Source: Ancylomarina subtilis (lineage in GTDB: Bacteria; Bacteroidota; Bacteroidia; Bacteroidales; Marinifilaceae). Taken from it: a DNA stretch of 64,000 nucleotides. The position numbers and the translations under genes were made by a program. Shown piece after piece: positions 1-9,522 of this stretch (positions are counted from its first letter, which is position 1; every line of letters starts with the position of its first letter). The stretch lies in NCBI RefSeq assembly GCF_004217115.1, contig NZ_SHKN01000001.1, forward strand, positions 1,801,781-1,865,780, given 5' to 3'. The notes beneath the pieces are model-generated. The model saw nothing but the letters and a program-made list of their open reading frames with translations. It searched no databases and was not told the DNA's origin.

Positions 1-456
1 TTTAAACCATTTACTAAGGTAACAGACCTGCTTATAACCTGCCATTATTGGGATCCGGAATCGCCAAAGTTTATGACTCCTGAAGATTATAAAGAGGAGG
101 ATTTCCGAATTTCTGTAATCGCCGATGTCAGTTGTGATTTAAACGGACCTATTCCCTCTACGATAAGGACTTCAACCATTGCCAATTCATTTTATGGCTA
201 CGATCGGTTTACAGGAGAAGAGGCAATCCCATTTGTCGACAAAAGAAATGTAACGGTGATGGCTGTGGATAATCTGCCAGGAGAATTGCCTCGGGAATCA
301 TCGGATGATTTTTGTCAGGCTCTTTCCGAACACGTCTTTCCTGCTCTTTTAGGAGACACCGACGATGACATCATCGAAAAAGCCTGTATTACAAAGGATG
401 GACAGCTCACGCCAACCTTTAGCTACTTGCAAGATTACGTTTACAAATCAGAATAA
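1..456 (+). CDS. Saccharopine/alanine dehydrogenase-like oxidoreductase, C-terminal part
   Basis: The frame is open from the first base of the window, so this is the 3' part (about 151 codons) of a gene that begins upstream; the first in-frame ATG (73) is internal. The segment ISVIADVSCDLNGPIPST followed by VMAVDNLPGELPRESS is typical of the C-terminal half of the alanine dehydrogenase/PNT-like family that includes NAD-dependent lysine-forming saccharopine dehydrogenase; in Bacteroidota these are often annotated as NAD(P)-dependent oxidoreductase. The nucleotide-binding core is not in the window, so the substrate cannot be decided. A strong hairpin terminator follows directly, shared with the convergent rpe gene. 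Confidence 0.75.
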   Translation, partial: FKPFTKVTDLLITCHYWDPESPKFMTPEDYKEEDFRISVIADVSCDLNGPIPSTIRTSTIANSFYGYDRFTGEEAIPFVDKRNVTVMAVDNLPGELPRESSDDFCQALSEHVFPALLGDTDDDIIEKACITKDGQLTPTFSYLQDYVYKSE

Positions 457-462
457 AAAAGA

Positions 463-500
463 GAACGCCCGATCCTATCCAGATCGGGCGTTCTTTTATT
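463..500 (+). terminator. Intrinsic terminator, probably bidirectional
   Basis: A 12-bp perfect stem (gaacgcccgatc at 463-474 and its complement at 482-493) with a 7-base loop is followed by a T-rich tract. It lies between the stop of the dehydrogenase-like gene and the stop of convergent rpe, and the A-tract on its left side lets it serve both strands. Confidence 0.9.
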
Positions 501-518
501 TTTTGTTTCAAATACAAC

Positions 519-1169
519 CTATAATTGCTTTAAATCAGCAATTGTTTGTGTTGGATTCTCCGAATTGAAAACAAAACTACCAGCAACCAAAGCATCAGCT
601 CCGGCTTCAACCAATTTTTTACCCGTCTCCAGATTCACACCGCCATCAATTTCAATGATAAGCTCTGTCTTTTTTTCAGCGACTAAGGCTTTCAGTTTCT
701 CAATTTTTGAATAGGTATTCTCAATAAAACTTTGTCCTCCAAAACCAGGATTCACACTCATCAAAAGAACCAAATCGATATCCTGAATGATATCTTCAAG
801 AACAGAAACAGGCGTGTGCGGATTAAGAGAAACCCCTGCTTTCATACCGTGAGAATGAATATTCTGAACCGTGCGGTGTAAGTGGGTGCAAGCTTCGTAA
901 TGAACCGTTAAAAGATCAGAACCAGCCTTTTTGAAAGCCTCGATATAACGATCTGGATCAACAATCATCAAATGAACATCAAGAGGTTTGGTTGCAATCT
1001 TGCTGATTTGCTCAACCACTGGAAGTCCATAGGAAATATTTGGAACGAAAACGCCGTCCATAATATCAAGATGAAACCAATCGGCTTCACTCTTGTTTAC
1101 CATTTCAACATCGGCTTTCAAATTCATGAAATCGGCCGCTAATAATGAGGGAGATATTAATGTTTGCAT
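519..1169 (-). CDS. rpe: Ribulose-phosphate 3-epimerase
   Basis: Interconverts D-ribulose 5-phosphate and D-xylulose 5-phosphate in the pentose phosphate pathway. The 216-residue length is standard for this TIM-barrel family. The opening ISPSLLAADF, the metal-binding and catalytic segment FHLDIMDGVFVPN (H33, D35), H66 in DVHLMI, the MSVNPGFGGQSF phosphate loop and the late EIDGGV aspartate are all present, so it should be active. The ATG at 1169 is the natural start. A -7-like promoter box lies 30 bases upstream on the minus strand. It is a single-gene unit, ending against a shared terminator. Confidence 0.95.
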   Translation of the reverse strand: MQTLISPSLLAADFMNLKADVEMVNKSEADWFHLDIMDGVFVPNISYGLPVVEQISKIATKPLDVHLMIVDPDRYIEAFKKAGSDLLTVHYEACTHLHRTVQNIHSHGMKAGVSLNPHTPVSVLEDIIQDIDLVLLMSVNPGFGGQSFIENTYSKIEKLKALVAEKKTELIIEIDGGVNLETGKKLVEAGADALVAGSFVFNSENPTQTIADLKQL

Positions 1170-1199
1170 CTGTTTAAGGGGCTTTTAATTGTTTTGCTG

Positions 1200-1207
1200 C
1201 AAAGATA
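1200..1207 (-). promoter_or_regulatory. Putative -7 box for rpe
   Basis: Minus-strand TATCTTTG, a perfect match to the Bacteroidota TAnnTTTG -7 consensus, placed 31-38 bases before the rpe ATG. I could not find a convincing TTTG -33 element at the usual spacing. Confidence 0.45.
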
Positions 1208-1261
1208 TAAGAAATCGCTCAACTTATCTTTCTAAATTACTTTTTGCCTGAAAATTTGATC

Positions 1262-1303
1262 AACAAAAAAAGCGTACATGCATTGTTGAAAACAGTACGC
1301 TTC
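1262..1303 (-). terminator. Intrinsic terminator of the sigma factor gene
   Basis: On the minus strand a 9-bp stem (gaagcgtac/gtacgcttt) encloses a long loop that can itself fold (tgtt/aaca), and is followed by a run of T. It begins about 30 bases after the sigma factor stop codon. Confidence 0.75.
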
Positions 1304-1333
1304 GTAAAAATCTTTATTTAACTTCTAACTAAT

Positions 1334-2197
1334 CTAACCCAGATAGGTTTTGAGAATCTTCGATCGGAAAGTCGATTTCATTTTCCTAATGGCCTTTTCT
1401 TTGATCTGACGTACACGTTCGCGAGTCAGATCAAACTCCTTACCAATTTCTTCAAGCGAGCAAGGAGGATTCCCCTTTAAACCAAAATACATCCGGATAA
1501 TTGTGGCTTCTCTATTGGATAAAGTTGACAAAGAACGTTCAATCTCAATAATCAGGGAATCTCTCAATAAAGTCTTATCAGGTCCCACTTCATCGGTACT
1601 TAAAAGAATATCATACAAGGTATTATCTTCTTCCGAATTGATTGGTGCATCCATCGAAATCTGGCGCCCCGAAGCCTTAATCGCTTCCTTCACATCTTTG
1701 GGACTCATATCCAAAACATTAGCAATCTCATCAGGAGAAGGTTCTCGCTGATATTCCTGCTCAAGCTGAGCCAGAGTTTTGCTAATTTTATTTATCGAAC
1801 CAATCTTATTGAGGGGTAATCGAACAATACGAGACTGTTCTGCCAGTGCTTGCAATAAGGATTGACGAATCCACCATACGGCATAAGAAATAAACTTAAA
1901 TCCACGGGTTTCATCAAATCTCTGGGCTGCCTTTATTAAACCTAAATTGCCTTCATTAATTAAATCAGACAAACTCAGCCCCTGATTTTGATATTGCTTC
2001 GAAACAGAAACTACAAACCTCAAATTCGCTTTAATTAATCGATTGAGAGCAGTTTTACTTCCTTTTTTAATTTGTCTAGCAAGGGCGACTTCCTCTTCTG
2101 CAGTAACAAGATCAACTTTGCCAATTTCTTGCAAGTATCTGTCTAAAGATGGTGTTTCTCTATTTGTAACTTGCTTCGTGATTTTTAACTGTCTCAT
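1334..2197 (-). CDS. rpoD: RNA polymerase primary sigma factor (RpoD/SigA type)
   Basis: Housekeeping sigma factor that directs RNA polymerase to TAnnTTTG-type promoters. At 287 residues it is the short Bacteroidota form lacking region 1.1. Region 1.2 starts at [18 protein letters not shown], region 2 contains [34 protein letters not shown] and [14 protein letters not shown], region 3 follows, and region 4 contains the helix-turn-helix [20 protein letters not shown]. The ATG at 2197 matches the usual N-terminus MRQLKITKQ. It is transcribed divergently from rho across a 458-base intergenic region. Confidence 0.95.
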   Translation of the reverse strand: MRQLKITKQVTNRETPSLDRYLQEIGKVDLVTAEEEVALARQIKKGSKTALNRLIKANLRFVVSVSKQYQNQGLSLSDLINEGNLGLIKAAQRFDETRGFKFISYAVWWIRQSLLQALAEQSRIVRLPLNKIGSINKISKTLAQLEQEYQREPSPDEIANVLDMSPKDVKEAIKASGRQISMDAPINSEEDNTLYDILLSTDEVGPDKTLLRDSLIIEIERSLSTLSNREATIIRMYFGLKGNPPCSLEEIGKEFDLTRERVRQIKEKAIRKMKSTFRSKILKTYLG

Positions 2198-2293
2198 ATT
2201 CGGTTAGGGGATTTAGGGCTTCGGTTAAAAACTATCTCATAATTTCAACTAGCTATCTTAAAGAAATAGATTTTATTGTGAAAATCAAAATCA

Positions 2294-2301
2294 CAAACCT
2301 A
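2294..2301 (-). promoter_or_regulatory. Putative -7 box for the sigma factor gene
   Basis: Minus-strand TAGGTTTG fits TAnnTTTG exactly and lies upstream of the sigma factor start in the intergenic region. No clear -33 element was found, so this is a consensus match only. Confidence 0.4.
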
Positions 2302-2515
2302 TAATTTTCACCTTATTAGCTAATTTAGAATAAAAAAAAGATAACGACTTCAACAAATATCCACAAACCCTTATCCATAGCACAAACAACTATAAATCAC
2401 TTGCTTAAAAAAGAAACAACTGAGTAAGAAAAAAAGCAAACTTGACGAATTAAGTAATGCTTTATAAATTAATACGATGCACAAAAGTCAATAATCAGAT
2501 TATGGCACACTTTTT

Positions 2516-2547
2516 TTTGTGTTTTAACAAGTTATTGTGTAATATTG
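2516..2547 (+). promoter_or_regulatory. Putative promoter of rho
   Basis: A TTTG (2516-2519) and TAATATTG (2540-2547, 7 of 8 matches to TAnnTTTG) are separated by 20 bases, the spacing expected for Bacteroidota housekeeping promoters. It would give a 5' leader of about 100 bases, long enough for the attenuation or autoregulation known for rho in other bacteria. Confidence 0.5.
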
Positions 2548-2655
2548 CAAATGAATTCCAGTAGGTCTCCTCATTCTGAGATCGAAAAATCAAATTCCCA
2601 AGAAGATAATATTTCTATCAAATAATAAAATCCAAAATATTTAATAATATTATTT

Positions 2656-4422
2656 ATGTACGACATTCTTGAATTAAACAAGAAGCTTGTGCCTGAATTG
2701 AAAGAGATTGCAAAAGAGCTTAATATTAAAAAAATTGAGTCCTTTAAAAAGCAAGATTTAATCTATAAGATTCTTGATCAACAAGCCATTGTAGCTTCAG
2801 AAATGAAAAGTTCTGATAAAAAAGCTATACGTAAACGCAACCCCAAAAAAGACGACGACCAGGTTATAAAAGAAGAGCCTAGAAAGTCAATATTGCGTAA
2901 AAAAAGAAAACCAACTGAGGATATTGTTGCTGAAAAAGTAGCTGAAACATCTGCCCCAGTTGAGGCATCTGCACCAATTGCAAGTGAAACCAAAGAGGTA
3001 CGAGAAGTTCGTAAACCTAATCCTCGCAGAAGACGCGAAGATGCTCGTCCTACTGACAAAACACAAAGAGAACCTCTTCAAAAGAGCGAAGCTGTTGTAA
3101 AAGAGCAAGTCAAAACTGAACCTAAAGTTCAGGATAGAATCCAAGAAGAAGCACCTGCTCCTAAAGCAGATGTAACAAAGGAGACTGCTCGTCAGGAGAA
3201 ACCAGCTCAGGAAAGAGCTCCTCAGGAAAAATCGAATCAAGACAGAGCCCCTCAAGGTAAAAAACGTTTTGAGCGTCGTGAAAAAGAAAGACCTTTTGAG
3301 TTTGATGGCATCATCAGCAACTCGGGTGTACTTGAAATTATGCAAGATGGTTACGGATTTCTTCGTTCATCTGATTTCAACTATTTGAACTCTCCAGACG
3401 ATATTTATGTCTCACAATCACAAATTAAACTTTTTGGTTTAAAAACAGGTGATACAGTTCAAGGGACTATTCGACCTCCAAAAGAAGGTGAAAAATATTT
3501 CCCTCTGATTAAAGTTGAAAAAATCAATGGCCGTTTGCCTGAAGTCATCCGTGACCGTGTACCATTCGACCATTTGACTCCACTTTTCCCAGATGAAAAA
3601 TTCAACTTAACCGGAAATGGAAAAAGCAGTCTTTCAACTCGTGTTGTTGACATGTTTGCTCCTATCGGTAAAGGTCAACGTGGACTGATTGTTGCACAAC
3701 CCAAAACAGGTAAGACTGTTTTGCTAAAGGAAATTGCCAACGCAATTGCAGCTAATAATCCGGAAGCTTATATGATTATTCTTTTAATCGATGAGCGTCC
3801 TGAGGAGGTTACTGATATGGCAAGATCTGTAAATGCAGAAGTTATTTCATCTACTTTTGATGAACCAGCAGAACGTCACGTTCGTGTTGCCAATATCGTG
3901 CTTGAAAAAGCAAAACGTATGGTTGAGTGTGGTCACGATGTTGTGATCCTTCTTGACTCTATTACACGTTTGGCACGTGCTTACAATACCGTTTCACCTG
4001 CATCAGGTAAGGTGCTTTCAGGTGGTGTTGATGCAAACGCACTTCACAAGCCTAAGCGTTTCTTTGGTGCTGCCCGTAATATCGAAAATGGTGGTTCTCT
4101 TACCATTTTAGCAACGGCATTAACCGAAACCGGTTCGAAGATGGATGAAGTTATCTTCGAAGAATTTAAGGGTACTGGTAATATGGAACTTCAGTTAGAT
4201 CGTAAATTATCTAACAAACGTATATACCCTGCTGTGGATCTTACAGCTTCGAGTACACGTCGTGAAGATCTTTTACTTGATGAAGGTCAGTTGAACCGTA
4301 TTTGGGTACTTCGAAACTTCTTAACTGATATGAACTCTATTGAGGCGATGCAGTTCATTAGCGACAGAATGCGCAAAACTCGTTCAAATGAAGAATTCCT
4401 AATTTCAATGAACGATAAATAA
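2656..4422 (+). CDS. rho: Transcription termination factor Rho
   Basis: Hexameric RNA helicase that terminates transcription. The order is an N-terminal Rho_N helical domain (about residues 1-40), a long lysine/arginine/glutamate/proline-rich low-complexity insertion (about 45-215), the RNA-binding cold-shock-like domain (about 219-292, with DGYGFLRS and [10 protein letters not shown]), and the RecA-like motor with Walker A QPKTGKT (348-354), [12 protein letters not shown], Walker [17 protein letters not shown] and the Q/R-loop region. At 588 residues it is much longer than the 419-residue E. coli protein because of the insertion, which is a known Bacteroidota trait. The insertion carries several [11 protein letters not shown]-like degenerate repeats. 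Confidence 0.97.
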   Translation: MYDILELNKKLVPELKEIAKELNIKKIESFKKQDLIYKILDQQAIVASEMKSSDKKAIRKRNPKKDDDQVIKEEPRKSILRKKRKPTEDIVAEKVAETSAPVEASAPIASETKEVREVRKPNPRRRREDARPTDKTQREPLQKSEAVVKEQVKTEPKVQDRIQEEAPAPKADVTKETARQEKPAQERAPQEKSNQDRAPQGKKRFERREKERPFEFDGIISNSGVLEIMQDGYGFLRSSDFNYLNSPDDIYVSQSQIKLFGLKTGDTVQGTIRPPKEGEKYFPLIKVEKINGRLPEVIRDRVPFDHLTPLFPDEKFNLTGNGKSSLSTRVVDMFAPIGKGQRGLIVAQPKTGKTVLLKEIANAIAANNPEAYMIILLIDERPEEVTDMARSVNAEVISSTFDEPAERHVRVANIVLEKAKRMVECGHDVVILLDSITRLARAYNTVSPASGKVLSGGVDANALHKPKRFFGAARNIENGGSLTILATALTETGSKMDEVIFEEFKGTGNMELQLDRKLSNKRIYPAVDLTASSTRREDLLLDEGQLNRIWVLRNFLTDMNSIEAMQFISDRMRKTRSNEEFLISMNDK

Positions 4423-4539
4423 TTATGAATGCATCAAGACGATCTGTCAAAAATAAGATTTCATCATAAATTTTATTCTAAAACAAAGGGATTCTTGAGT
4501 TTCATTATTGAATTATAAAGCGTTAAGCTTATTACATAA

Positions 4540-4580
4540 AAAAAGAACTGTGCTAACTAGCATGGTTCTTTTTTTATTTT
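4540..4580 (+). terminator. Intrinsic terminator after rho
   Basis: Hairpin with outer arms aaaagaac (4541-4548) and gttctttt (4565-4572), inner arms tgct and agca, and a following T-run. It lies about 120 bases after the rho stop codon. Confidence 0.75.
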
Positions 4581-4626
4581 TATCAAGTATAAATTCCAAT
4601 TCAAACCTATAATTGTAATCTCAAGA

Positions 4627-4658
4627 TTGCAACTATGGGTTTTTATTTTTTAGATTTG
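4627..4658 (+). promoter_or_regulatory. Putative promoter of the DUF4143-type ATPase gene
   Basis: TTG (4627-4629) and TAGATTTG (4651-4658, perfect TAnnTTTG) are 21 bases apart. The predicted leader is under 20 bases. The -7 box is part of the inverted repeat at 4646-4676. Confidence 0.55.
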
Positions 4659-4676
4659 TAGAGTAAATCTAAAAAA
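4646..4676. repeat. Inverted repeat directly before the ATPase start codon
   Basis: TAGATTT (4651-4657) and AAATCTA (4665-4671) form a perfect inverted repeat with a 7-base spacer, extended by five further T:A pairs on the outside (4646-4650 with 4672-4676). The left arm overlaps the -7 box and the right arm ends one base before the ATG at 4678. It could be an operator or a hairpin occluding the start. Confidence 0.7.
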
Positions 4677-4677
4677 A

Positions 4678-5868
4678 ATGAATACGCTAGTACAAACTCA
4701 TTGTAGTTTACTCAAAAATAAAAGAAGCACCATTAAACGTGAACTAGGCAAAGAGATTGACTGGAGTCAGCGTTTAATAGCTATTAAAGGCTCTAGAGGC
4801 GTGGGGAAAACCACGTTCCTATTGGACTATATACGAGAAAATAATCGCGAGAATGATAAATCTTGCTTATATATCAACCTTAACAACTTATTTTTCACCG
4901 AACGAGGCTTGGTTTCCTTCGTAGATGAATTCTACAAAAAAGGTGGTAAAACCCTATTACTCGATCAGATACACAAATATCCGGATTGGGCTAAAGACCT
5001 GAGAGTCTGTCACGACAATTACCCAGACCTACAGATCATTTTTACAGCCTCATCAATACTTCGTGTCAAAACCAACGAACATTTGCAGTCTTGTGTCAAC
5101 ATCTACTATCTACAAGGCTTGTCCTTTCGTGAATTTCTAAACCATGAAGCAGGTTGTGAATTTAAACGTTACAGTCTGGACGAAATTGTGAAGAATCACG
5201 AATCAATTGTTGAAACGATCTTAACAAAGGTTCGCCCCCTTGCATTTTTTAACGACTATCTGAAATTTGGGTACTACCCTTGTTACCTTGAAGAAAAAAG
5301 TTTCATCGATAATTTACTTAAAATTATCAACCTGATGTTGGAATTCGATATCACATATTTAAATCAAATCGAATTAAAATATTTAACCAAACTGAAAAAG
5401 CTTCTTTATATCATCGCTTGTAACGCGCCTTTTCAGCCTAATGTCAGCAAACTTGCTAATGATGTTGAAACATCAAGAGCAACCATTATGAATTACCTTG
5501 GGTATTTGAAAAATGCTCGCCTAATCAATTTATTAAACTCATCGGAAGATGATAAAGAAAAGCTGAAGAAACCGAATAAAGTCTATCTGCATAATACAAA
5601 CTTGCTTTTTGCAATCTCACCCGATAGCGTTTCAGAAAATAGCTTGCGTGAAACTTTTTTCTACAACCAAGTAGGTGTTGGGAGCATTTTAACAAGTACT
5701 GACAGAGGCCACTTTTTAGTGGATGAAAAATTCAATTTTGAAATAAAAGGTAATTCGGAAACAAGCGAACCTAAATATAAAACAGGAGATTATTTCGTCG
5801 CCGCTGATATGATTGAGCGTGGCGAAGGAAACACGATCCCCCTATGGCTGTTTGGGTTCTTATACTAG
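4678..5868 (+). CDS. AAA_14/DUF4143-type ATPase with glutamine in Walker B
   Basis: A 396-residue predicted ATPase of the AAA_14 plus DUF4143 architecture, abundant and multicopy in Bacteroidota and of unknown cellular role. Walker A is GSRGVGKTT (38-46). The Walker B region reads LLLDQIHKYPDW (D96, Q97) where the family normally has D-E; the codon is plainly CAG. The sensor-like TASSIL also departs from the usual TGSSIL. A winged-helix segment (SKLANDVETSRATIMNYL) lies mid-protein, and the C-terminus ends in the family signature IPLWLFGFLY, so the protein is full length and not decayed. It stands alone between rho and nifJ with its own promoter. Confidence 0.85.
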   Translation: MNTLVQTHCSLLKNKRSTIKRELGKEIDWSQRLIAIKGSRGVGKTTFLLDYIRENNRENDKSCLYINLNNLFFTERGLVSFVDEFYKKGGKTLLLDQIHKYPDWAKDLRVCHDNYPDLQIIFTASSILRVKTNEHLQSCVNIYYLQGLSFREFLNHEAGCEFKRYSLDEIVKNHESIVETILTKVRPLAFFNDYLKFGYYPCYLEEKSFIDNLLKIINLMLEFDITYLNQIELKYLTKLKKLLYIIACNAPFQPNVSKLANDVETSRATIMNYLGYLKNARLINLLNSSEDDKEKLKKPNKVYLHNTNLLFAISPDSVSENSLRETFFYNQVGVGSILTSTDRGHFLVDEKFNFEIKGNSETSEPKYKTGDYFVAADMIERGEGNTIPLWLFGFLY

Positions 5869-5950
5869 CACAATCAACTTGAATACAAATTTATCAAACT
5901 GATATTTATTCAAATAAATATATAACATCTACCATAAATAAAATTTAATT

Positions 5951-5955
5951 GGAGG
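5951..5955 (+). promoter_or_regulatory. Strong Shine-Dalgarno sequence of nifJ
   Basis: GGAGG sits 6 bases before the nifJ ATG at 5962. Most genes in this window have no such motif, as expected for Bacteroidota, so this stands out and fixes the start. Confidence 0.75.
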
Positions 5956-5961
5956 AGTAAA

Positions 5962-8900
5962 ATGGCAAAAGAGAAAAAATTCATTACCTGTGATGGTAAT
6001 GCCGCTGCTGCACATATTGCGTATATGTTTAGCGAGGTGTCGTGTATCTACCCTATCACACCATCTTCGCCTATGGCTGAAAATGTTGACGAGTGGGCTG
6101 CACAAGGACGTAAAAATCTATTTGGCGAAACCGTACAATTAGTAGAAATGCAATCAGAAGCCGGTGCTGCAGGTGCGGTTCACGGTGCATTGCAAGCCGG
6201 TGCTTTAACAACAACTTATACAGCATCTCAGGGATTATTATTGATGATTCCTAATATGTATAAAATTGCTGGTGAGTTATTACCATGTGTATTCCACGTT
6301 AGTGCTCGTGCTCTTGCTGCTCAAGCATTATCAATCTTTGGTGATCACTCTGATGTTTATTCCGCTCGTCAGACTGGATTCGCTATGTTGGCTTCCGGTT
6401 CAGTACAAGAGGTAATGGACTTATCTGCTGTATCTCATCTTACAGCAATCAAATCAAGAGTTCCATTCATGAACTTCTTCGATGGTTTCCGTACATCTCA
6501 CGAAATCCAGAAGATTGAGGCAATCGATATGGAAGACATGAGAGGTCTTGTTGACTATGACGCTTTACAAGCATTCCGTGATCGTGCGTTAAATCCTGAA
6601 ACTCCCGTTACCAGAGGTACTGCTCAGAATCCTGATGTATACTTCCAGGCTCGTGAGGCTGCAAACCCATTCTACAATGCGGTTCCAGACATGGTAGCAG
6701 ACTACATGAAAGAAATGACTAAAATCACTGGTCGTGAGTACAAGCCATTCATGTATTACGGTGCTGAAGATGCTGAAAACATCATCATCGCTATGGGTTC
6801 TGTTAACGAAACAATTAAGGAAGTTGTTGATTTCAAAAATGCAAATGGTGAGAAAGTTGGTTTGGTATGCGTTCACTTATACCGTCCATTCTCTGCTAAA
6901 CACTTCAAAGCAGTTATTCCTGCATCTGTTAAGCGTATTTGTGTTCTTGATCGTACTAAGGAAACGGGTGCAAACGGTGATCCATTATACCTTGACGTAA
7001 GAGACGTATTCTATGGTGAAGAAAACGCTCCTCTTATCGTTGGTGGTCGTTACGGTTTAGGTTCTAAAGATGTAACTCCATCACAGATCATTTCGGTTTA
7101 CAACAACCTTGCAATGAACGAGCCAAAGAATCAATTTACTTTAGGTATTGTTGATGATGTTACATTCACTTCTCTTCCATTATTAGAAGAAGTTAAGGTG
7201 AATTCTGAATCTCTTTACGAAGCGAAATTCTATGGTTTAGGTTCTGATGGTACTGTAGGTGCAAACAAGAACTCAATCAAAATTATTGGTGGTTCAACCG
7301 ATAAATATTGTCAAGCTTACTTTGCTTACGATTCTAAAAAATCAGGTGGTTTTACAGCTTCTCATCTTCGTTTCGGTGATGAACCAATCCGTTCGACTTA
7401 CTTGGTAACAACTCCTGACTTCGTTGCATGTCACGTTCCTGCTTACGTTTATTTATATGACGTATTAAAAGGTTTGAAAAAAGGTGGTTCTTTCCTATTG
7501 AACTCAATCTATGATGTTGAAGAGACTATTAAGCACCTTCCTGATCATATGAAAAAGTACATGGCTGACAATGAGATTAAATTCTACATTATCAATGGTA
7601 CTAAATTAGGTGAAGAACTTGGTCTTGGTAACCGTACCAATGCGATTATGCAGGCTGCTTTCTTTAAGATCACTGGTGTAATTCCTTTCGAGCAAGCTGC
7701 TGAAGAAATGAAGAAAGCCATTGTTAAATCTTACGGAAACAAAGGAGAAAAAGTGGTTAATATGAACTTTGCTGCTGTTGATGCAGGTGGACAAAATGTT
7801 GTTGAAGTTCCTGTTTCTGCTGACTGGAAAAATCTTTCAGACGCAGTTGAGGCTGCTTCAACCAATAACCGTCCTAAGTTTGTTGCTGAAGTTTGTGATC
7901 CTATGAATGCTCAAAAAGGTGACGATCTTCCTGTTTCTGCTTTCTCTGGTCGTGAAGATGGTACTTTCCCTAACGGAACAACTAAATTTGAAAAGCGTGG
8001 TATCGCAATTAATGTTCCTGAGTGGCAAGACGAAACTTGTATTCAGTGTAACCAGTGTGCTTACGTTTGTCCTCACGCTGCTATTCGTCCTTTCCTATTG
8101 ACTGACGAAGAATTAGCTGCTGCTCCAGCTGGAACAGCTGTTAAGCCAGCTACAGGTAAAGATCTTAAAGGTCTGCATTTCCGTATTCAGGTTGCTGTTG
8201 AAGACTGTACCGGTTGTGGAAACTGTGCTGATGTTTGTCCTGCTCCAAAAGCGAAAGCTCTTGAAATGAAGCATCTTGAAACTCAATTGGATGAGAAAGA
8301 AAGATGGCAGTATATGGACCAAACAGTTGGTTACAAGGAATTACTTCCTAAAAACAATGTGAAGAATTCACAATTTGCTCAACCATTATTCGAGTTCTCC
8401 GGAGCTTGTGCAGGTTGTGGTGAAACACCATATATCAAATTGATCACTCAATTGTTTGGTGAGAGAATGATGGTATCTAATGCAACAGGTTGTTCTTCAA
8501 TCTATGGCGGTTCTGCTCCATCTACACCTTACTGTAAAAACGATAAGAGTGGTAAAGGTCCGGCTTGGGCTAACTCTTTATTCGAAGATAATGCTGAATT
8601 CGGTTTCGGTATGAACGAAGGTGTTCGCAAGATGCGTAACCGTATCGCTTTGCGTATGGAAGCTGCTATCGACGCTGTAAATGCTGAAACTAAAGTTGCA
8701 TTTACTGAGTGGTTAGAAAATAAGGACAACGGTGAAGCTTCAGTAGCTGCATCGGATAAAGTTCTTGCTGCACTTGAAAACGAAACTCATGAAGTTGCTA
8801 AAGAAATCAAAGATCTTAAGAGCTACTTAGTTAAGAAGTCTCAGTGGATTTTCGGTGGTGACGGATGGGCTTACGATATCGGATACGGGGGATTAGATCA

Positions 8901-9501
8901 CGTTCTTGCTTCTGGTGAAGATGTAAACGTTCTTGTAATGGATACTGAAATTTACTCTAACACAGGTGGACAAGCTTCTAAAGCAACTCCAGTTGGTGCT
9001 GTAGCGAAATTTGCTGCTGCGGGTAAAGTAATCAGAAAGAAAGATCTTGGTATGATGGCTGCATCTTACGGTTACGTTTACGTAGCTCAGGTTGCAATGG
9101 GTGCAAACCACGCTCAATATATGAAAGCGGTTAAAGAGGCTGAGGCCTTCCCTGGACCATCATTGATCATTGCTTATTCACCATGTATCTCTCACGGTTT
9201 GAAAGCTTCTATGGGTAAATCTCAATTAGAAGAGAAAAAAGCTGTTGAAGCAGGATACTGGCACTTATTCCGTCACAATCCACTATTGGAAGCTGAAGGA
9301 AAGAACCCATTCACTCTTGACTCTAAAGAGCCGGATTGGTCTAAGTTCCAGGATTTCTTGTTGGGTGAGGTGCGTTATACTTCATTACAGAAATCTTTCC
9401 CAGAAAGAGCTAAGGAATTATTCAAAGCTGCTGAGGAAAATGCATTGTGGAGATACAAATCTTACAAGCGTCAAGCTGCTTTAGATTTTACTGAGGAGTA
9501 A
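5962..9501 (+). CDS. nifJ: Pyruvate:ferredoxin (flavodoxin) oxidoreductase
   Basis: Single-chain PFOR that oxidatively decarboxylates pyruvate to acetyl-CoA and CO2 while reducing ferredoxin or flavodoxin; central to anaerobic metabolism. The 1179 residues carry the fused domains in order: pyrimidine-binding N-terminal domain (DGNAAAAHIAYMFSEV, YPITPSSPM), the middle gamma-type domain, two 4Fe-4S motifs CIQCNQCAYVCP (about 693) and CTGCGNCADVCP (about 750), the CAGCGETPY cluster-ligand segment (about 816), and the thiamine diphosphate site GDGWAYDIGYGG with NTGGQASKATP (about 966-1000). It has its own strong terminator. Codon use is biased to CGT, GGT and GCT, consistent with high expression. 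Confidence 0.97.
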   Translation: MAKEKKFITCDGNAAAAHIAYMFSEVSCIYPITPSSPMAENVDEWAAQGRKNLFGETVQLVEMQSEAGAAGAVHGALQAGALTTTYTASQGLLLMIPNMYKIAGELLPCVFHVSARALAAQALSIFGDHSDVYSARQTGFAMLASGSVQEVMDLSAVSHLTAIKSRVPFMNFFDGFRTSHEIQKIEAIDMEDMRGLVDYDALQAFRDRALNPETPVTRGTAQNPDVYFQAREAANPFYNAVPDMVADYMKEMTKITGREYKPFMYYGAEDAENIIIAMGSVNETIKEVVDFKNANGEKVGLVCVHLYRPFSAKHFKAVIPASVKRICVLDRTKETGANGDPLYLDVRDVFYGEENAPLIVGGRYGLGSKDVTPSQIISVYNNLAMNEPKNQFTLGIVDDVTFTSLPLLEEVKVNSESLYEAKFYGLGSDGTVGANKNSIKIIGGSTDKYCQAYFAYDSKKSGGFTASHLRFGDEPIRSTYLVTTPDFVACHVPAYVYLYDVLKGLKKGGSFLLNSIYDVEETIKHLPDHMKKYMADNEIKFYIINGTKLGEELGLGNRTNAIMQAAFFKITGVIPFEQAAEEMKKAIVKSYGNKGEKVVNMNFAAVDAGGQNVVEVPVSADWKNLSDAVEAASTNNRPKFVAEVCDPMNAQKGDDLPVSAFSGREDGTFPNGTTKFEKRGIAINVPEWQDETCIQCNQCAYVCPHAAIRPFLLTDEELAAAPAGTAVKPATGKDLKGLHFRIQVAVEDCTGCGNCADVCPAPKAKALEMKHLETQLDEKERWQYMDQTVGYKELLPKNNVKNSQFAQPLFEFSGACAGCGETPYIKLITQLFGERMMVSNATGCSSIYGGSAPSTPYCKNDKSGKGPAWANSLFEDNAEFGFGMNEGVRKMRNRIALRMEAAIDAVNAETKVAFTEWLENKDNGEASVAASDKVLAALENETHEVAKEIKDLKSYLVKKSQWIFGGDGWAYDIGYGGLDHVLASGEDVNVLVMDTEIYSNTGGQASKATPVGAVAKFAAAGKVIRKKDLGMMAASYGYVYVAQVAMGANHAQYMKAVKEAEAFPGPSLIIAYSPCISHGLKASMGKSQLEEKKAVEAGYWHLFRHNPLLEAEGKNPFTLDSKEPDWSKFQDFLLGEVRYTSLQKSFPERAKELFKAAEENALWRYKSYKRQAALDFTEE

Positions 9502-9522
9502 ATCAATTGCACTTATACATAG

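Larger units (their letters stand above)
2198..2655. other. Divergent intergenic region between sigma factor and rho genes
   Basis: This 458-base, very AT-rich region holds no credible coding frame. On the minus strand TAGGTTTG (2294-2301) matches the -7 consensus about 97 bases before the sigma factor ATG. On the plus strand a TTTG/TAATATTG pair precedes rho (listed separately). Nothing else is recognisable; I see no riboswitch or RNA gene. Confidence 0.6.

Noticed and set aside
2656-4422. Antisense frames (up to 152 residues) inside rho
   Set aside because: They mirror the low-complexity K/E/R-rich insertion on the opposite strand, giving F/S/L-rich peptides with no recognisable features.
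4678-5868. Toxin-antitoxin or defence role for the DUF4143 ATPase
   Set aside because: No partner gene, mobile element or defence neighbourhood is adjacent; the gene sits alone among housekeeping genes.
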